From: Magnetospirillum molischianum DSM 120
Lineage (GTDB): Bacteria > Pseudomonadota > Alphaproteobacteria > Rhodospirillales > Magnetospirillaceae
Direction: 5' to 3'
NCBI RefSeq assembly: GCF_000294655.1
Contig: NZ_CAHP01000012.1
Coordinates: 16,291-80,290 of the forward strand
DNA: 64,000 nucleotides
The position numbers were made by a program, and so were the translations under genes. The notes beneath the pieces are model-generated. The model ran no database searches, was not told the DNA's origin, and worked only from the letters and a program-made list of their open reading frames with translations. Shown in pieces: positions 18,848-28,578 of this stretch; position 1 is the first letter of the stretch; every line of letters begins with the position of its first letter.

Positions 18848-19393
18848 ATGGGACGGACTGTTATCGAAACCATCATGGGAGCGGTGGTGCTTGCCGTGGC
18901 GGGGGTCTTTATGGCCTTTGCCTGGTCGCACGCCAGTTTCAGCAAGGTCGAGGGGTATGAGGTCAGTGCGACCTTCACCAGCGTCGGCGGTCTCGACGCC
19001 GGGGCCGACGTCAAGATCAACGGGATCAAGGTCGGTACCGTTCTGAACCAGACGCTTGATCCGCAGACGTTCGACGCGGTGGTGAAGATGTCGATCGCCC
19101 ACGGTATCCGCTTGCCCGACGATACCGTCGCCAGCATTTCCAGCGAGGGATTGCTGGGTGGAAAGTTTGTGAAGCTGACTCCCGGCCAATCGTCGGTGAC
19201 GATCGCCACGGGGGGCCGGTTGGGACCGACCCGCAGCTTCAAATCAATCGAGGAAATGGTTGGTCAGCTGATCTTCCTTGCGACGTCTGAGAACCAGCCG
19301 CCTGCCGCTGCTTCAGTACCGGCGGCACCCGCTCAACCTCCTGCCGAGGTTCCCGCTCCGCCGCCGCCGCCGGCTCCGGCTTCAGCGCCTTAA
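18848..19393 (+). CDS. mlaD: MlaD-like MCE-domain protein (second of two)
   Basis: The 181-aa protein has one transmembrane helix (about 6-28), a canonical MCE domain (EVSATFTSVGGLDAGADVKINGIKVGTVLNQTLDP ... ASISSEGLLGGKFVKLTPG) and a Pro/Ala-rich tail (about 150-181). It is closer to the usual alphaproteobacterial MlaD than its upstream neighbour. Both MCE proteins could share the same ABC core, or form a mixed ring; this is inference. Confidence 0.87.
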   Translation: MGRTVIETIMGAVVLAVAGVFMAFAWSHASFSKVEGYEVSATFTSVGGLDAGADVKINGIKVGTVLNQTLDPQTFDAVVKMSIAHGIRLPDDTVASISSEGLLGGKFVKLTPGQSSVTIATGGRLGPTRSFKSIEEMVGQLIFLATSENQPPAAASVPAAPAQPPAEVPAPPPPPAPASAP

Positions 19394-19406
19394 CGACGGG
19401 GCTTCC

Positions 19407-19437
19407 GTCTCCTCTCTCCCCGAAGGAAAGAGGAGAC
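19407..19437. terminator. Hairpin after the MCE genes
   Basis: A 9-bp stem GTCTCCTCT/AGAGGAGAC (19407-19415 with 19429-19437) begins 13 bp after the mlaD stop. It lies in the convergent gap before the gene ending at 19482. No T-run follows, so confidence is moderate. Confidence 0.5.
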
Positions 19438-19481
19438 ATCTCGCGGAGGCCGGTTCGGGACCGTTTCCATGAAGCGGTTGC

Positions 19482-20069
19482 TTAAAGCAGCGATGAACCC
19501 GGCATTGCCAGGGCAGGAATGACCATGCCAAAATTGCCCTGCCGGTTCCTTTTTTCCTCCTCCGTTTGGGTGGGGGAACTGGTGGCGGTGGCCTGCTCCT
19601 GAGCGGCCAGGACGGTCGAAGCGGCCTTGGCGACCTTGGTATCCTGTGTCGCGCTATTTTTATCGTTTGATGCGGCCTGCTTCGACGAACTGCCGCTGTC
19701 ATTGGCGGCCAGGGCCGAGGCAAGGCGCTTCTCAACCTCTTCTTTGATCCGTGCCTCGAGAATCTGCTGGATCGTGGCGGTCATCTTGCCGAGGTCCTCT
19801 TCGGTAAGTCCCATCTCCGACATGATTTTTTTGCGAAGCTCTTCTTTTAGCTTCTCCATTTGGGTGTCGCGAACCCAGGCGGTGAAGCCTTTTGCGCGGA
19901 TTTGGGCCATCTCGTCGTCGGCGGCCTGCTCTCTTGCCGCGGCGCGTTTGGCCGCTTCCACTGCGGCACTAAACTTACCGTCGGACACCGTCAGGCTCGG
20001 CATGGGCGCGCCTGACGTCATTAGGGCTGTGCTTGCCCCTTGCGTTGTCTGCGATGTTGAATCGATCAT
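19482..20069 (-). CDS. Hypothetical Ala/Lys/Glu-rich coiled-coil protein
   Basis: The 195-aa product starts MIDSTSQTTQGAS; a frame extending to 20117 has a poorer start. It is soluble and highly helical. A basic/acidic amphipathic core (FTAWVRDTQMEKLKEELRKKIMSEMGLTEEDLGKMTATIQQILEARIKEEVEKRLASAL, about residues 62-120) could form a coiled coil, flanked by low-complexity Ser/Thr/Ala/Gln tails. I do not recognise a family. It is divergent from the HtrA gene. Confidence 0.65.
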   Translation of the reverse strand: MIDSTSQTTQGASTALMTSGAPMPSLTVSDGKFSAAVEAAKRAAAREQAADDEMAQIRAKGFTAWVRDTQMEKLKEELRKKIMSEMGLTEEDLGKMTATIQQILEARIKEEVEKRLASALAANDSGSSSKQAASNDKNSATQDTKVAKAASTVLAAQEQATATSSPTQTEEEKRNRQGNFGMVIPALAMPGSSLL

Positions 20070-20144
20070 TGTCTTGCCCCCAAGGGAATGCCCAATGTCG
20101 CGAAAATTGCAAAACACGGGCCAAAACAGAGGGAACGCCAGCGT

Positions 20145-21539
20145 ATGAACCGATCCGTCTTCGCCCTGATCGCTTTGGCTCTGGCCGTCGCCGTTCCGGC
20201 GATGGCGGCCGAGATCGTGCCGCAGTCGCGGGAGCAGATTCGTTTAAGCTTTGCTCCGGTGGCGCGGCAGGTTGCTCCGGCGGTTGTCAATATCTACACC
20301 CGCAGAGTTGTCCGCGCTTCGGCCTCGCCGATATTTTCCGATCCGTTCTTCCGTCGCTTCTTCGGCGATGTCCACGGCCTGCCCCAGGATCGGGTACAGC
20401 GTTCGCTGGGGTCCGGCGTGCTGATCGGTGCCGATGGGACGGTGGTGACCAACCATCACGTCATTAAGGACGCCGACGAGGTGACGGTGGTTCTGTCCGA
20501 CCGCCGCGAGTTCGAAGCTCGCATCGTTGGGAGCGACGAACACACCGATCTTGCCGTGCTGAAAATCTCCGCGAAGGGGGAAACCTTCCCCACCTTGCCG
20601 CTGGGCGATTCCGATCAGCTTGAAGTCGGCGATCTGGTGCTGGCAATCGGCAATCCGTTCGGAGTGGGGCAGACCGTGACGCAGGGCATCGTGTCGGCCC
20701 TGGCCCGCACCAATGTCGGCGTTTCGGATTTCCGCTCTTTCATCCAGACCGATGCCTCGATCAATCCGGGCAATTCCGGCGGGGCTTTGGTTGATATGAA
20801 CGGCCGTCTGATCGGTATCAATTCGGCGATTTATTCTCGCGATGGCGGCTCGAATGGGATCGGCTTTGCCATTCCCACCGCTTTGGTCCGTACCGTTGTC
20901 GCCGGTCTGTCCAAGGGCGGCAAAGTGGTACGGCCCTGGTTGGGGGCGGCGACGCAAGCTGTCACCGCCGATCTGGCCCAGGCGTTGGGCTTGCCCCGTC
21001 CGGTCGGAGTCTTGGTTAGCAGCGTCAGCAGGGATTCCCCCGCCGCCCGCGCCGGTCTGCGTGATGGCGATGTCATTACCGGAGTCAATGGCCGCGAGGT
21101 TGATGATCCCGAGGGGCTGCGCTTCCGTCTTGCCACGCTTGATCTGGGCGGCGAGGCTCGGTTGTCGGTGTTGCGGAGCGGGGGAGAGCGGAGCTTTGCC
21201 GTCCGGCTGGTCGCTCCGCCCGAAGATCCGCCGCGCGACCGCAGTGAAATTTCTGGACGCAACCCATTCTCGGGTGCGGTTCTGGTCAATATCAATCCGG
21301 CCCTGGCTGACGAGATCGGTCTCGAATCGACCTTGACCGGGGTGATGGTGTTGGAGATCCGCCCCGGTTCGGTGGCGCATCGTTTGGGACTTCAGCCCGG
21401 CGACCGCATATTGCGGATCAACGACCGTCCGGTCGTCAGTGTTGCCGACGCTCGCCGCCTCCTGTCTGGAGAACTTGCACGCTGGACTCTTACCATCAAC
21501 CGCAACGGCCAGACCCTGACTCAGGTGATCGAAGGATGA
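20145..21539 (+). CDS. DegP/DegQ-like (HtrA) periplasmic serine protease
   Basis: The 464-aa protein has a signal peptide (MNRSVFALIALALAVAVPAMAA), a trypsin-like domain and two PDZ domains. The triad is in VVTNHHVI (His), HTDLAVLKI (Asp) and NPGNSGGALVD (Ser). PDZ 1 starts around RPWLGAATQAV and PDZ 2 around NPALADEIGLESTLTGV. It degrades or refolds misfolded envelope proteins. The start at 20145 is preferred because the signal peptide begins there, with AGAGGGA about 10 bp upstream. The LA loop looks short, as in DegQ/DegS-like enzymes rather than E. coli DegP. Confidence 0.92.
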   Translation: MNRSVFALIALALAVAVPAMAAEIVPQSREQIRLSFAPVARQVAPAVVNIYTRRVVRASASPIFSDPFFRRFFGDVHGLPQDRVQRSLGSGVLIGADGTVVTNHHVIKDADEVTVVLSDRREFEARIVGSDEHTDLAVLKISAKGETFPTLPLGDSDQLEVGDLVLAIGNPFGVGQTVTQGIVSALARTNVGVSDFRSFIQTDASINPGNSGGALVDMNGRLIGINSAIYSRDGGSNGIGFAIPTALVRTVVAGLSKGGKVVRPWLGAATQAVTADLAQALGLPRPVGVLVSSVSRDSPAARAGLRDGDVITGVNGREVDDPEGLRFRLATLDLGGEARLSVLRSGGERSFAVRLVAPPEDPPRDRSEISGRNPFSGAVLVNINPALADEIGLESTLTGVMVLEIRPGSVAHRLGLQPGDRILRINDRPVVSVADARRLLSGELARWTLTINRNGQTLTQVIEG

Positions 21540-21576
21540 TGAGGCTCGCCGCCCGGCGACTGAGGGGCAGCATGCA

Positions 21577-22884
21577 ATGACCTCATCTCCCTCTCTGTTC
21601 GACAGCGGCAATGACCGCCCCCTGGCCGAGCGATTGCGCCCTTCCGCGCTGGATCAGGTGGTGGGGCAGGAGCATCTGCTGGCGACCGACGCGCCGCTGG
21701 GGCGAATGTTGGCGGCTGGGCGGATGGCCTCGGTGATTTTGTGGGGGCCGCCCGGCTGTGGCAAGACCACCATCGCTCGATTGCTAGCCGAACGGGTCGG
21801 GCTGGAGTTCGAACCTCTGTCTGCGGTGTTTTCCGGGGTCGCCGACCTGCGCAAGGTGTTCGAGGCGGCGCGAAAGCGGCGCGAGGCCGGGCGCGGCACC
21901 TTGCTGTTCGTCGATGAAATCCATCGCTTCAATCGAGCACAGCAAGACGGGTTCCTTCCCTATGTCGAAGATGGAACGGTGGTTCTGGTTGGTGCCACCA
22001 CCGAAAATCCGTCATTCGAACTGAACGGGGCGTTGTTGTCGCGGATGCAGGTGTTGGTCTTGCACCGGCTGGACGAAGCGGCGTTGGAAGGGTTGCTGGT
22101 TCGGGCCGAAACTGTGTTGGGTTACGGGCTGCCACTCGATCCTGACGCTCGTGCCGCGCTGAAGGCGACCGCCGACGGGGATGGCCGTTTCCTGCTTAAT
22201 CTTGTCGAAGACCTAGCGGTTTTGCCTCCCGAACCACACCTTGATCCCGCCGCGCTGGCCCGGACGATCAGCCGTCGCGCTCCCGCCTACGACAAGGATC
22301 GCGAAGGGCACTACAATCTGATCAGCGCGTTGCACAAAAGTTTGCGTGGATCGGACACGGACGCGGCGCTGTACTGGATGGCGCGGATGCTGGCGGGGGG
22401 CGAAGATCCTCTGTTCCTTGCGCGCCGCTTGACCCGGTTCGCGGTCGAGGATATCGGGCTGGCCGATCCCCAGGCGGTCGTTCAGGCACTGGCGGCCTGG
22501 GATGTTTACGAACGGTTGGGTAGTCCCGAGGGCGAACTGGCGCTGGCTCAATTGGTGATCTATCTCGGCACCGCGCCGAAATCGAATGCCGCCTACATGG
22601 CCTATAAGAGTGCGGTGAAGGCAGCGGGTGAGACCGGATCGCTGATGCCGCCGCCTCATATCCTCAATGCCCCGACCCGGTTGATGAAGGATCTCGGCTA
22701 TGGGCGCGGCTACCAATACGACCACGACACCGCCGAGGGCTTTTCCGGCCAGAATTACTTCCCCGAGGGGATGGCGCGGCAGCGGTTCTATCGTCCGGTA
22801 GAGCGCGGTTTTGAGCGCGAGATCGTCAAGCGACTGGCCTATTGGGACCGGTTGCGCCAGCGTAACGGAGGGGGCGGGGAATGA
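21577..22884 (+). CDS. rarA: Replication-associated recombination protein A (RarA/MgsA)
   Basis: RarA is an AAA+ ATPase that acts at stalled replication forks with SSB. The 435-aa length is normal. It has Walker A GPPGCGKTT, Walker B LLFVDEIHRFN, sensor VGATTENPSFELNGALLSR and the conserved C-terminal tetramerisation region (APKSNAAYMAYKSA, PPHILNAPTRLMKDLGYGRGYQYDHD). The stop overlaps the pxpA start as ATGA. Confidence 0.94.
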   Translation: MTSSPSLFDSGNDRPLAERLRPSALDQVVGQEHLLATDAPLGRMLAAGRMASVILWGPPGCGKTTIARLLAERVGLEFEPLSAVFSGVADLRKVFEAARKRREAGRGTLLFVDEIHRFNRAQQDGFLPYVEDGTVVLVGATTENPSFELNGALLSRMQVLVLHRLDEAALEGLLVRAETVLGYGLPLDPDARAALKATADGDGRFLLNLVEDLAVLPPEPHLDPAALARTISRRAPAYDKDREGHYNLISALHKSLRGSDTDAALYWMARMLAGGEDPLFLARRLTRFAVEDIGLADPQAVVQALAAWDVYERLGSPEGELALAQLVIYLGTAPKSNAAYMAYKSAVKAAGETGSLMPPPHILNAPTRLMKDLGYGRGYQYDHDTAEGFSGQNYFPEGMARQRFYRPVERGFEREIVKRLAYWDRLRQRNGGGGE

Positions 22885-23651
22885 AGGTCACGCTGAATGC
22901 GGATCTGGGCGAGGGCTTTGGCCCCTGGATGATGGGGGACGACGAGGCATTACTACCATTCATTGGCTCGGCCAGCTTGGCCTGCGGCTTCCACGCCGGT
23001 GATCCGGGGACGATGCTGCGGGTGACGAAACTGGCGCTTGCTGCCGGGGTCAGCGTCGGTGCGCATCCTGGCTTCGACGATCTGCGCGGTTTCGGTCGGC
23101 GGCGAATCGAGATCGATCCCGCCGAAATCCCGGCGATGCTGGCATATCAGGTCGGCGCGTTGAGTGCAGTTTGCGCCTTGGCCCGTCACCGCGTCACCCA
23201 CGTCAAGCCACATGGGGCGCTGTATACGATGGCCTGTACCGATCCCGCCCTGGCCGGGGCGTTGGCGGGAACAATCGCCGGGCTTAATCGCGCTTTGATC
23301 CTGATCGCGCCCGCCGGTTCGGCACTGGCGGCGGCGGCGGGCCGATATGGAGTGCGGTTGGCGGCTGAGGCGTTTTGCGACCGGACGTATGAATCCGATG
23401 GCAGCCTGACTTCACGCAGTGTCGCGGGGGCGGTGATTCACGACCCGGCCGAGGCCGCCGCCCGCGCGGTGGCGATGGTGCGGGATCAGGCGGTGATTTC
23501 GCGCCAGGGCCGCATCCTGCCGACTCGGATCGACACCCTGTGTCTTCACGGCGATTCGCCTGCCGCGCCAGATATCGCCCGTGCTGTCGCTGCTGCGCTG
23601 GATACTGCCGGGATCAGCCGGGTCTCGCTGCCAGAGTTGTATATGGGGTAG
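22881..23651 (+). CDS. pxpA: 5-oxoprolinase subunit A (LamB/YcsF family)
   Basis: PxpA works with PxpBC in ATP-dependent opening of 5-oxoproline to glutamate. The 256-aa protein begins VTLNADLGEGFGPWMMGDDE and carries SASLACGFHAGDPGTM, SVGAHPGFDDLRGFGRR, HVKPHGALY and the C-terminal LCLHGDSP. The PxpB and PxpC partners are not in the window; here pxpA is coupled to rarA instead. Confidence 0.92.
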   Translation: MKVTLNADLGEGFGPWMMGDDEALLPFIGSASLACGFHAGDPGTMLRVTKLALAAGVSVGAHPGFDDLRGFGRRRIEIDPAEIPAMLAYQVGALSAVCALARHRVTHVKPHGALYTMACTDPALAGALAGTIAGLNRALILIAPAGSALAAAAGRYGVRLAAEAFCDRTYESDGSLTSRSVAGAVIHDPAEAAARAVAMVRDQAVISRQGRILPTRIDTLCLHGDSPAAPDIARAVAAALDTAGISRVSLPELYMG

Positions 23652-23723
23652 AGTTGACTCAGGCCAATCGGCGGCACAAACGGTGCAAGGCGAGGCCGAC
23701 TCCGCACAAAAGGGAGGAAGGCG

Positions 23724-24233
23724 ATGTCAAATCCGTTGCGGTATCTTCCGGCTTTGATTGCGACGATCGGGCTGGTTGGTTGCCTGTTGCCGTTCGGTGA
23801 TACGTCCGGTCACGAATACGGTAATTTGCTGTCGGTGCCCGATGCCTATGCACAGGCCAGCAAATTCACCGGCATGATGAGCTTTGGCGATTCGACGGGA
23901 GATTCCGCGTTACCTGTCTGGATCGCGCGGCTGGTCTATCTTGTCCCGCTGGCCGCGCTGGCGGTGATTGTTCAGACCCTGCGCGGGGGGCCGGGGCGGG
24001 GACTCCAGGCGCTGGCAGCAGCGACCTGGATTGCGGTGCCGGTCTTCGTTCCCTATCTCGCCTCGCGGGCGATGATCGAATCGATCCCGGTTCTGCGTGA
24101 GATGTCGAAAGTGTTCGGTGGCGGGGCCGAATTTTCCGTCGCTCTGGGGACTGGCGGATGGGTTCTGGTTATCGCCGCGATCCTGATGACGCTGTCGGCT
24201 CTCAATCTACTGCGACAAGCGGGCGACCGTTAG
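23724..24233 (+). CDS. Four-helix membrane protein of unknown function
   Basis: The 169-aa protein has hydrophobic segments at about residues 6-26, 64-86, 92-112 and 140-162. Between the first two is a polar extracytoplasmic loop (DTSGHEYGNLLSVPDAYAQASKFTGMMSFGDSTGDS). I recognise no family. AGGGAGGAAG precedes the ATG, and codon use matches neighbours. A strong hairpin ends the unit. Confidence 0.72.
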   Translation: MSNPLRYLPALIATIGLVGCLLPFGDTSGHEYGNLLSVPDAYAQASKFTGMMSFGDSTGDSALPVWIARLVYLVPLAALAVIVQTLRGGPGRGLQALAAATWIAVPVFVPYLASRAMIESIPVLREMSKVFGGGAEFSVALGTGGWVLVIAAILMTLSALNLLRQAGDR

Positions 24234-24255
24234 AGAGACCCGTCTCAACAATCGA

Positions 24256-24290
24256 ACGCCGCCGGAACATCGGTTCCGGCGGCGTCTTCC
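24256..24290. terminator. Bidirectional terminator between membrane protein gene and flgH
   Basis: A perfect 13-bp stem ACGCCGCCGGAAC/GTTCCGGCGGCGT with ATCG loop (24256-24285) is followed by CTTCCT. The two flanking genes converge on it. Confidence 0.82.
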
Positions 24291-24326
24291 TGTCTGCCAA
24301 CCCTCGACTTGACCCGTTGGATCGCC

Positions 24327-25091
24327 TCAGAACGGGAAGACGATATCGAAGATTTCCTGGCCCCAGCGCGGCTGGGTGATGTCGCTGACCATGCCGCGTC
24401 CGCCGTAATAGACTCTGGCCTCGGCAATTTTTTCCGAGGAGATGCTGTTCGACGAACTGATGTCCTCGGGGCGGATGATCCCCTGGATCGACAATTCGCG
24501 CATTTCGTAATTGACCCGGAATTCCTGCCGTCCCGAAATCACGAGATTTCCGTTAGGCAACACTTGGGTGATCACCGCCGCCATGGTGACGTTGATCGTT
24601 TCGGAACGTGTGGTCGCGCCGTTGTTGAGGGCGACCGACGTGGCCCCCAGATTGGCAAGGCTGGCAAGATTGGCTCCGCTGGGCAGCACGCTGGCCAGAC
24701 TGTTCTCGAAGCCAGCCAGATTAGCCAACTGCGCGTTTTCCTTGCTGGAGCGATTGTTGTTGAGCTGGCTGGTGAGCGAGGCGTTATCGGCGATCGAGAC
24801 CGCGATGGTGAGGATGTCACCGACATCCTTGGCCCGCTGATCCTTGAAGAAGGCGCGCGCTCCGGGACGCCACAGCGAATTCGCGTTCTGGGGCGGAGCA
24901 ACCGGCTGAGGCATTGGCATGCTGATCGGCTGATAGCCCTGCTTCTGGGTCGGATTCTCGATCCGTGAGATTTCGGGGCCAGACCCGACTTCGGACATGC
25001 GGCTTAGTGTATTACAGGCCGACATTCCGCCCAGCGTCGCCAAGCTGAGGCCGACGCGGAACAGGCGCGATAGGGAGTCGTGGCGGCTCAT
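24327..25091 (-). CDS. flgH: Flagellar L-ring protein FlgH
   Basis: FlgH forms the outer-membrane bushing of the flagellar rod. The 254-aa lipoprotein has a signal peptide with lipobox GGMSAC, and the family signatures SLWRPGARAFFKDQRAKDVGDILTIAV, VITQVLPNGNLVISGRQEFRVNYE and IQGIIRPEDISSSNSISSEKIAEARVYYGGRG. It is the last gene of flgF-flgG-flgA-flgH. Confidence 0.96.
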   Translation of the reverse strand: MSRHDSLSRLFRVGLSLATLGGMSACNTLSRMSEVGSGPEISRIENPTQKQGYQPISMPMPQPVAPPQNANSLWRPGARAFFKDQRAKDVGDILTIAVSIADNASLTSQLNNNRSSKENAQLANLAGFENSLASVLPSGANLASLANLGATSVALNNGATTRSETINVTMAAVITQVLPNGNLVISGRQEFRVNYEMRELSIQGIIRPEDISSSNSISSEKIAEARVYYGGRGMVSDITQPRWGQEIFDIVFPF

Positions 25092-25121
25092 GATCGATTA
25101 CCTCCGCAAGGACCTGCCGGA

Positions 25122-26120
25122 TTAGTAGGCCTGGGCACGTTGGCCAGCCGGGATCACCGACACTTGCCCCGGTCCTTCGACCCGAGCGTCCACGACTTGC
25201 TTGCTTTGAGCATTGGTCACCCGGATCACATCGCCGACGCTGCCGTCCTCGGTGGCGCGGCCCTGAGCGCTCAGTACCATGAACGGGGTCCGGACGATAA
25301 TCGTGACAGCACTGTTCTTGGCAACGGAAATGGGCTTTTGGATTTCGGCGGTACGGATCGGGGCGCCAGCACGCAAGGGATAGCGTGGCTCCTGTCCGAC
25401 CACTTGGCGCAGGGTGGTCACGACGTCGCGACGAACCACTTCCTCGCGCACCTCGACCCACTCGATATCGTTTTCCGCGATTACTTCGCCACGTGCCATC
25501 GGATGGGCCAGGACCGGGATGCGGGCCGAAGCGAACACAGAGCCGTTGACCTTGAAGCGGGTGGCGTTGGCGGCACCGGCCGGAACCTCGACCACCGCCG
25601 AGAAACGGTTCATTCGCGGATCGTAATTGAGATCGCGGATGCCGATCGTCTGATCGGTGTTGACCGGAACCAGAATCCGCAGCGAGCCACGGTTGGACAG
25701 TTCGATATTGGCCCCGGCGGGGGCACCTTCGAGGCTTAACGCCTCGCGCAATTCGGTCTCGACGGCGCGGATGTCGATGGTCCGTCCGGCGCGTTCGATG
25801 GTGGTGCGGTCGAACGGAGTGGCGGGACGCCAATCGAGATTGTAGGCGTTGGCGACGGCGGCCAGCCAGCGGGCTTCGAGGGTGATGTGCTTGCCCGGCT
25901 CGGGAGCCTTGGCCAGCGGCACCTCGGCCTTCTCTCCTGCGTTCTCCCACAGGTCGCCAAGACGGATGACGTCGGCTTCCAGCGTCACCGCAGGGCGGAG
26001 CTGCGGCGGCAAAGCCGCTACGGTTCCGGTCCCGGTTCCGGCGGCGACCGCCCCCCCGCAGGCCATGGTGGCGAGCAGAGCCAGGGCGGCAATGAGGCGC
26101 AGGGGGCGAAGGCTGGTCAT
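25122..26120 (-). CDS. flgA: Flagellar basal body P-ring assembly chaperone FlgA
   Basis: FlgA is the periplasmic chaperone needed to assemble the FlgI P-ring. The 332-aa protein has a signal peptide (MTSLRPLRLIAALALLATMACGGAVA) and a C-terminal SAF/FlgA domain with VLAHPMARGEVIAENDIEWVEVREEVV and YPLRAGAPIRTAEIQKPISVAKN. It is longer than enterobacterial FlgA (about 220 aa) because of an extra N-terminal domain, as is usual in alphaproteobacteria. The ATMAC sequence resembles a weak lipobox, but lipidation would be unexpected. Confidence 0.92.
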   Translation of the reverse strand: MTSLRPLRLIAALALLATMACGGAVAAGTGTGTVAALPPQLRPAVTLEADVIRLGDLWENAGEKAEVPLAKAPEPGKHITLEARWLAAVANAYNLDWRPATPFDRTTIERAGRTIDIRAVETELREALSLEGAPAGANIELSNRGSLRILVPVNTDQTIGIRDLNYDPRMNRFSAVVEVPAGAANATRFKVNGSVFASARIPVLAHPMARGEVIAENDIEWVEVREEVVRRDVVTTLRQVVGQEPRYPLRAGAPIRTAEIQKPISVAKNSAVTIIVRTPFMVLSAQGRATEDGSVGDVIRVTNAQSKQVVDARVEGPGQVSVIPAGQRAQAY

Positions 26121-26131
26121 GACGTGCCTCG

Positions 26132-26917
<786 letters not shown>

Positions 26918-26948
26918 GGTGGAAACCCTTCCCCTCGGTTCGTTCCGG

Positions 26949-27689
26949 TCAGGCCGACTTTGCGTTTGACAGCGTCGAGATTGCCTTCAACTGACGCTCG
27001 TGTTCTTCATCCAACATCTTCTGCACACCCTGATAGTCGCGCAGGATTTGGGTCATTTTGGTCATTTCGATCACCGGCTGGACGTTGGATTCTTCCATCA
27101 TCCCCTGGACAATGGAAGGACGTTCCACCGTTTCGGCGGTTTGGGTGGTTTCGTAAAGCGAGTCGCCCGCATTGCGCATTTCCTGGTCGTTGGCGAACTT
27201 AACGACCTTCAACTTGGTCACGCGCCCGTTCTCGGTGGTGACAGTGCCGTCGCCGGCAACTTCGATCTGCGTTTCGTTGGGCGCGAAGATAATCGGCTGG
27301 TCGCGCTCGTCCATCACCGCGAAGCCCTGCGAATTAACCAGCATCCCGGTCTGGTCGAGGCGGAAATGGCCGTTACGGGCATAGCGCATCCCGGCCTCGG
27401 TCTCGATTTCGAAATAGCCGTCGCCGTGGATGGCGAAATCAAGCGGATTGTCGGTCCGGGTCAGCGGTCCTTCGCGGGTATCGCGCAGCACCGAGACGTC
27501 CTGAACGAATGACAGTTTTCCGCCCAATGCCCGTTCGGTCGAGCGGGTCGGCACCAGATATTCGCGGAACATCATCTCCTCGCCCTTGAAGGCAGGGGTA
27601 TTGGCATTTGCCATGTTGTTCGCCACGACATCGAGCTGACGCCACAGGGCGGCTTGACGGGACAGGGCAATGTAGGAGGTGTTCTGCAT
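26949..27689 (-). CDS. flgF: Flagellar proximal rod protein FlgF
   Basis: FlgF is a proximal rod component. The start at 27689 gives MQNTSYIALSRQAALWRQLDVVANNMANANTPAFKGEEM, matching alphaproteobacterial FlgF; a longer frame to 27791 would begin inside the promoter. The 246-aa protein ends with the conserved rod helix VQPVIEMTKMTQILRDYQGVQKMLDEE. It is the first gene of the flgFGAH operon, behind a sigma-54 promoter. Confidence 0.94.
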   Translation of the reverse strand: MQNTSYIALSRQAALWRQLDVVANNMANANTPAFKGEEMMFREYLVPTRSTERALGGKLSFVQDVSVLRDTREGPLTRTDNPLDFAIHGDGYFEIETEAGMRYARNGHFRLDQTGMLVNSQGFAVMDERDQPIIFAPNETQIEVAGDGTVTTENGRVTKLKVVKFANDQEMRNAGDSLYETTQTAETVERPSIVQGMMEESNVQPVIEMTKMTQILRDYQGVQKMLDEEHERQLKAISTLSNAKSA

Positions 27690-27729
27690 GGTCTGAATAC
27701 CTGCTGGCGGAACGCTACGCAGACCTCTA

Positions 27730-27745
27730 TGCAGAACCCGTGCCA
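27730..27745 (-). promoter_or_regulatory. Sigma-54 promoter of the flgF operon
   Basis: On the minus strand TGGCACGGGTTCTGCA has a perfect -24 element (TGGCACG), correct spacing, and a -12 element CTGC in place of TTGC. Transcription would start near 27719, about 30 nt before the flgF ATG. Sigma-54 control of the flgF operon is known in Caulobacter. Confidence 0.75.
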
Positions 27746-27972
27746 GATGGTGGGGGAGGGGAAATGGCGGAAAACGACGCATAATCATCATGATCGGGGC
27801 AGCGCTTGCCGGGCAGTTATTGCCGGGTTCCCTCGCGATTGCTATCGTGACCCCGCCTGAGCTTTGCGCAGGGTCCGCAACCTTATCTTAACCGCCGTGG
27901 GGCTAACCTTCCGCCACAAACGCGCGAAGGCCGTTTCCTGTAGTCCCGCACTGTCGACGTCGGAAGAGAGCG

Positions 27973-28518
27973 ATGACCGAAGACCTGGAAGAAGATTTCG
28001 ACGATAACGACGGTGCCGAAAGCGGTGCGGAGCCATCCCAGAGCAAGGGCGGGCTAAAGAAAATCCTGCTGATCGTCCTGCCCATCCTGCTGCTGGTCGG
28101 CGGGGGTGCCGGGCTGTATTTCTCGGGAATTCTTGACAAGCTGCTGGGCGGGCACAAGGAAGAGGCCTCGACCGAGTCCTCGGCACCGTCGCCGGTTGCC
28201 AAGGCGGTGCAGGCCGCCGCCTTCATGGATCTGCCCGAGATGCTGGTCAACCTCCAGACCTCTGGGCGCAAACAGGCGTTCTTGAAGCTGCGTGTCGCGT
28301 TGGAGCTTGAATCCGTCGCCGACCAGCCCAGGGTTGAGCAGATGATGCCGCGTATCGTCGATTATTTTCAGGTCTATCTGCGTGAATTGCGGATCGAGGA
28401 TCTTCAGGGCGCGTCGGGGATGAACCTGCTGCGTGAAGAATTGCTGACCCGAGTCAATGCCGCGGTAAAGCCGGTTAAGGTCAGCGATGTTCTTTTTAAG
28501 GAAATGCTGGTCCAGTGA
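27973..28518 (+). CDS. fliL: Flagellar basal body-associated protein FliL
   Basis: FliL surrounds the stator units at the flagellar base and affects torque. The 181-aa protein has an acidic N-terminus, one transmembrane helix (about residues 29-51), and a periplasmic domain containing DLPEMLVNLQTSGRKQAFLKLRVALEL and the C-terminal DVLFKEMLVQ. It is divergent from flgF and 60 bp before fliM. Confidence 0.94.
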   Translation: MTEDLEEDFDDNDGAESGAEPSQSKGGLKKILLIVLPILLLVGGGAGLYFSGILDKLLGGHKEEASTESSAPSPVAKAVQAAAFMDLPEMLVNLQTSGRKQAFLKLRVALELESVADQPRVEQMMPRIVDYFQVYLRELRIEDLQGASGMNLLREELLTRVNAAVKPVKVSDVLFKEMLVQ

Positions 28519-28578
28519 TCGGCAGCCGGTTTTCCGGCGCAAATCGGGTCCACGAGCGGTCGGCGGGATATTCCTCAC

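Noticed and set aside
27795..27810. Possible sigma-54 promoter for fliL (CGGGGCAGCGCTTGCC)
   Set aside because: Only the GG and TTGC are conserved; the -24 element is poor and the fliL start is more than 150 bp away.
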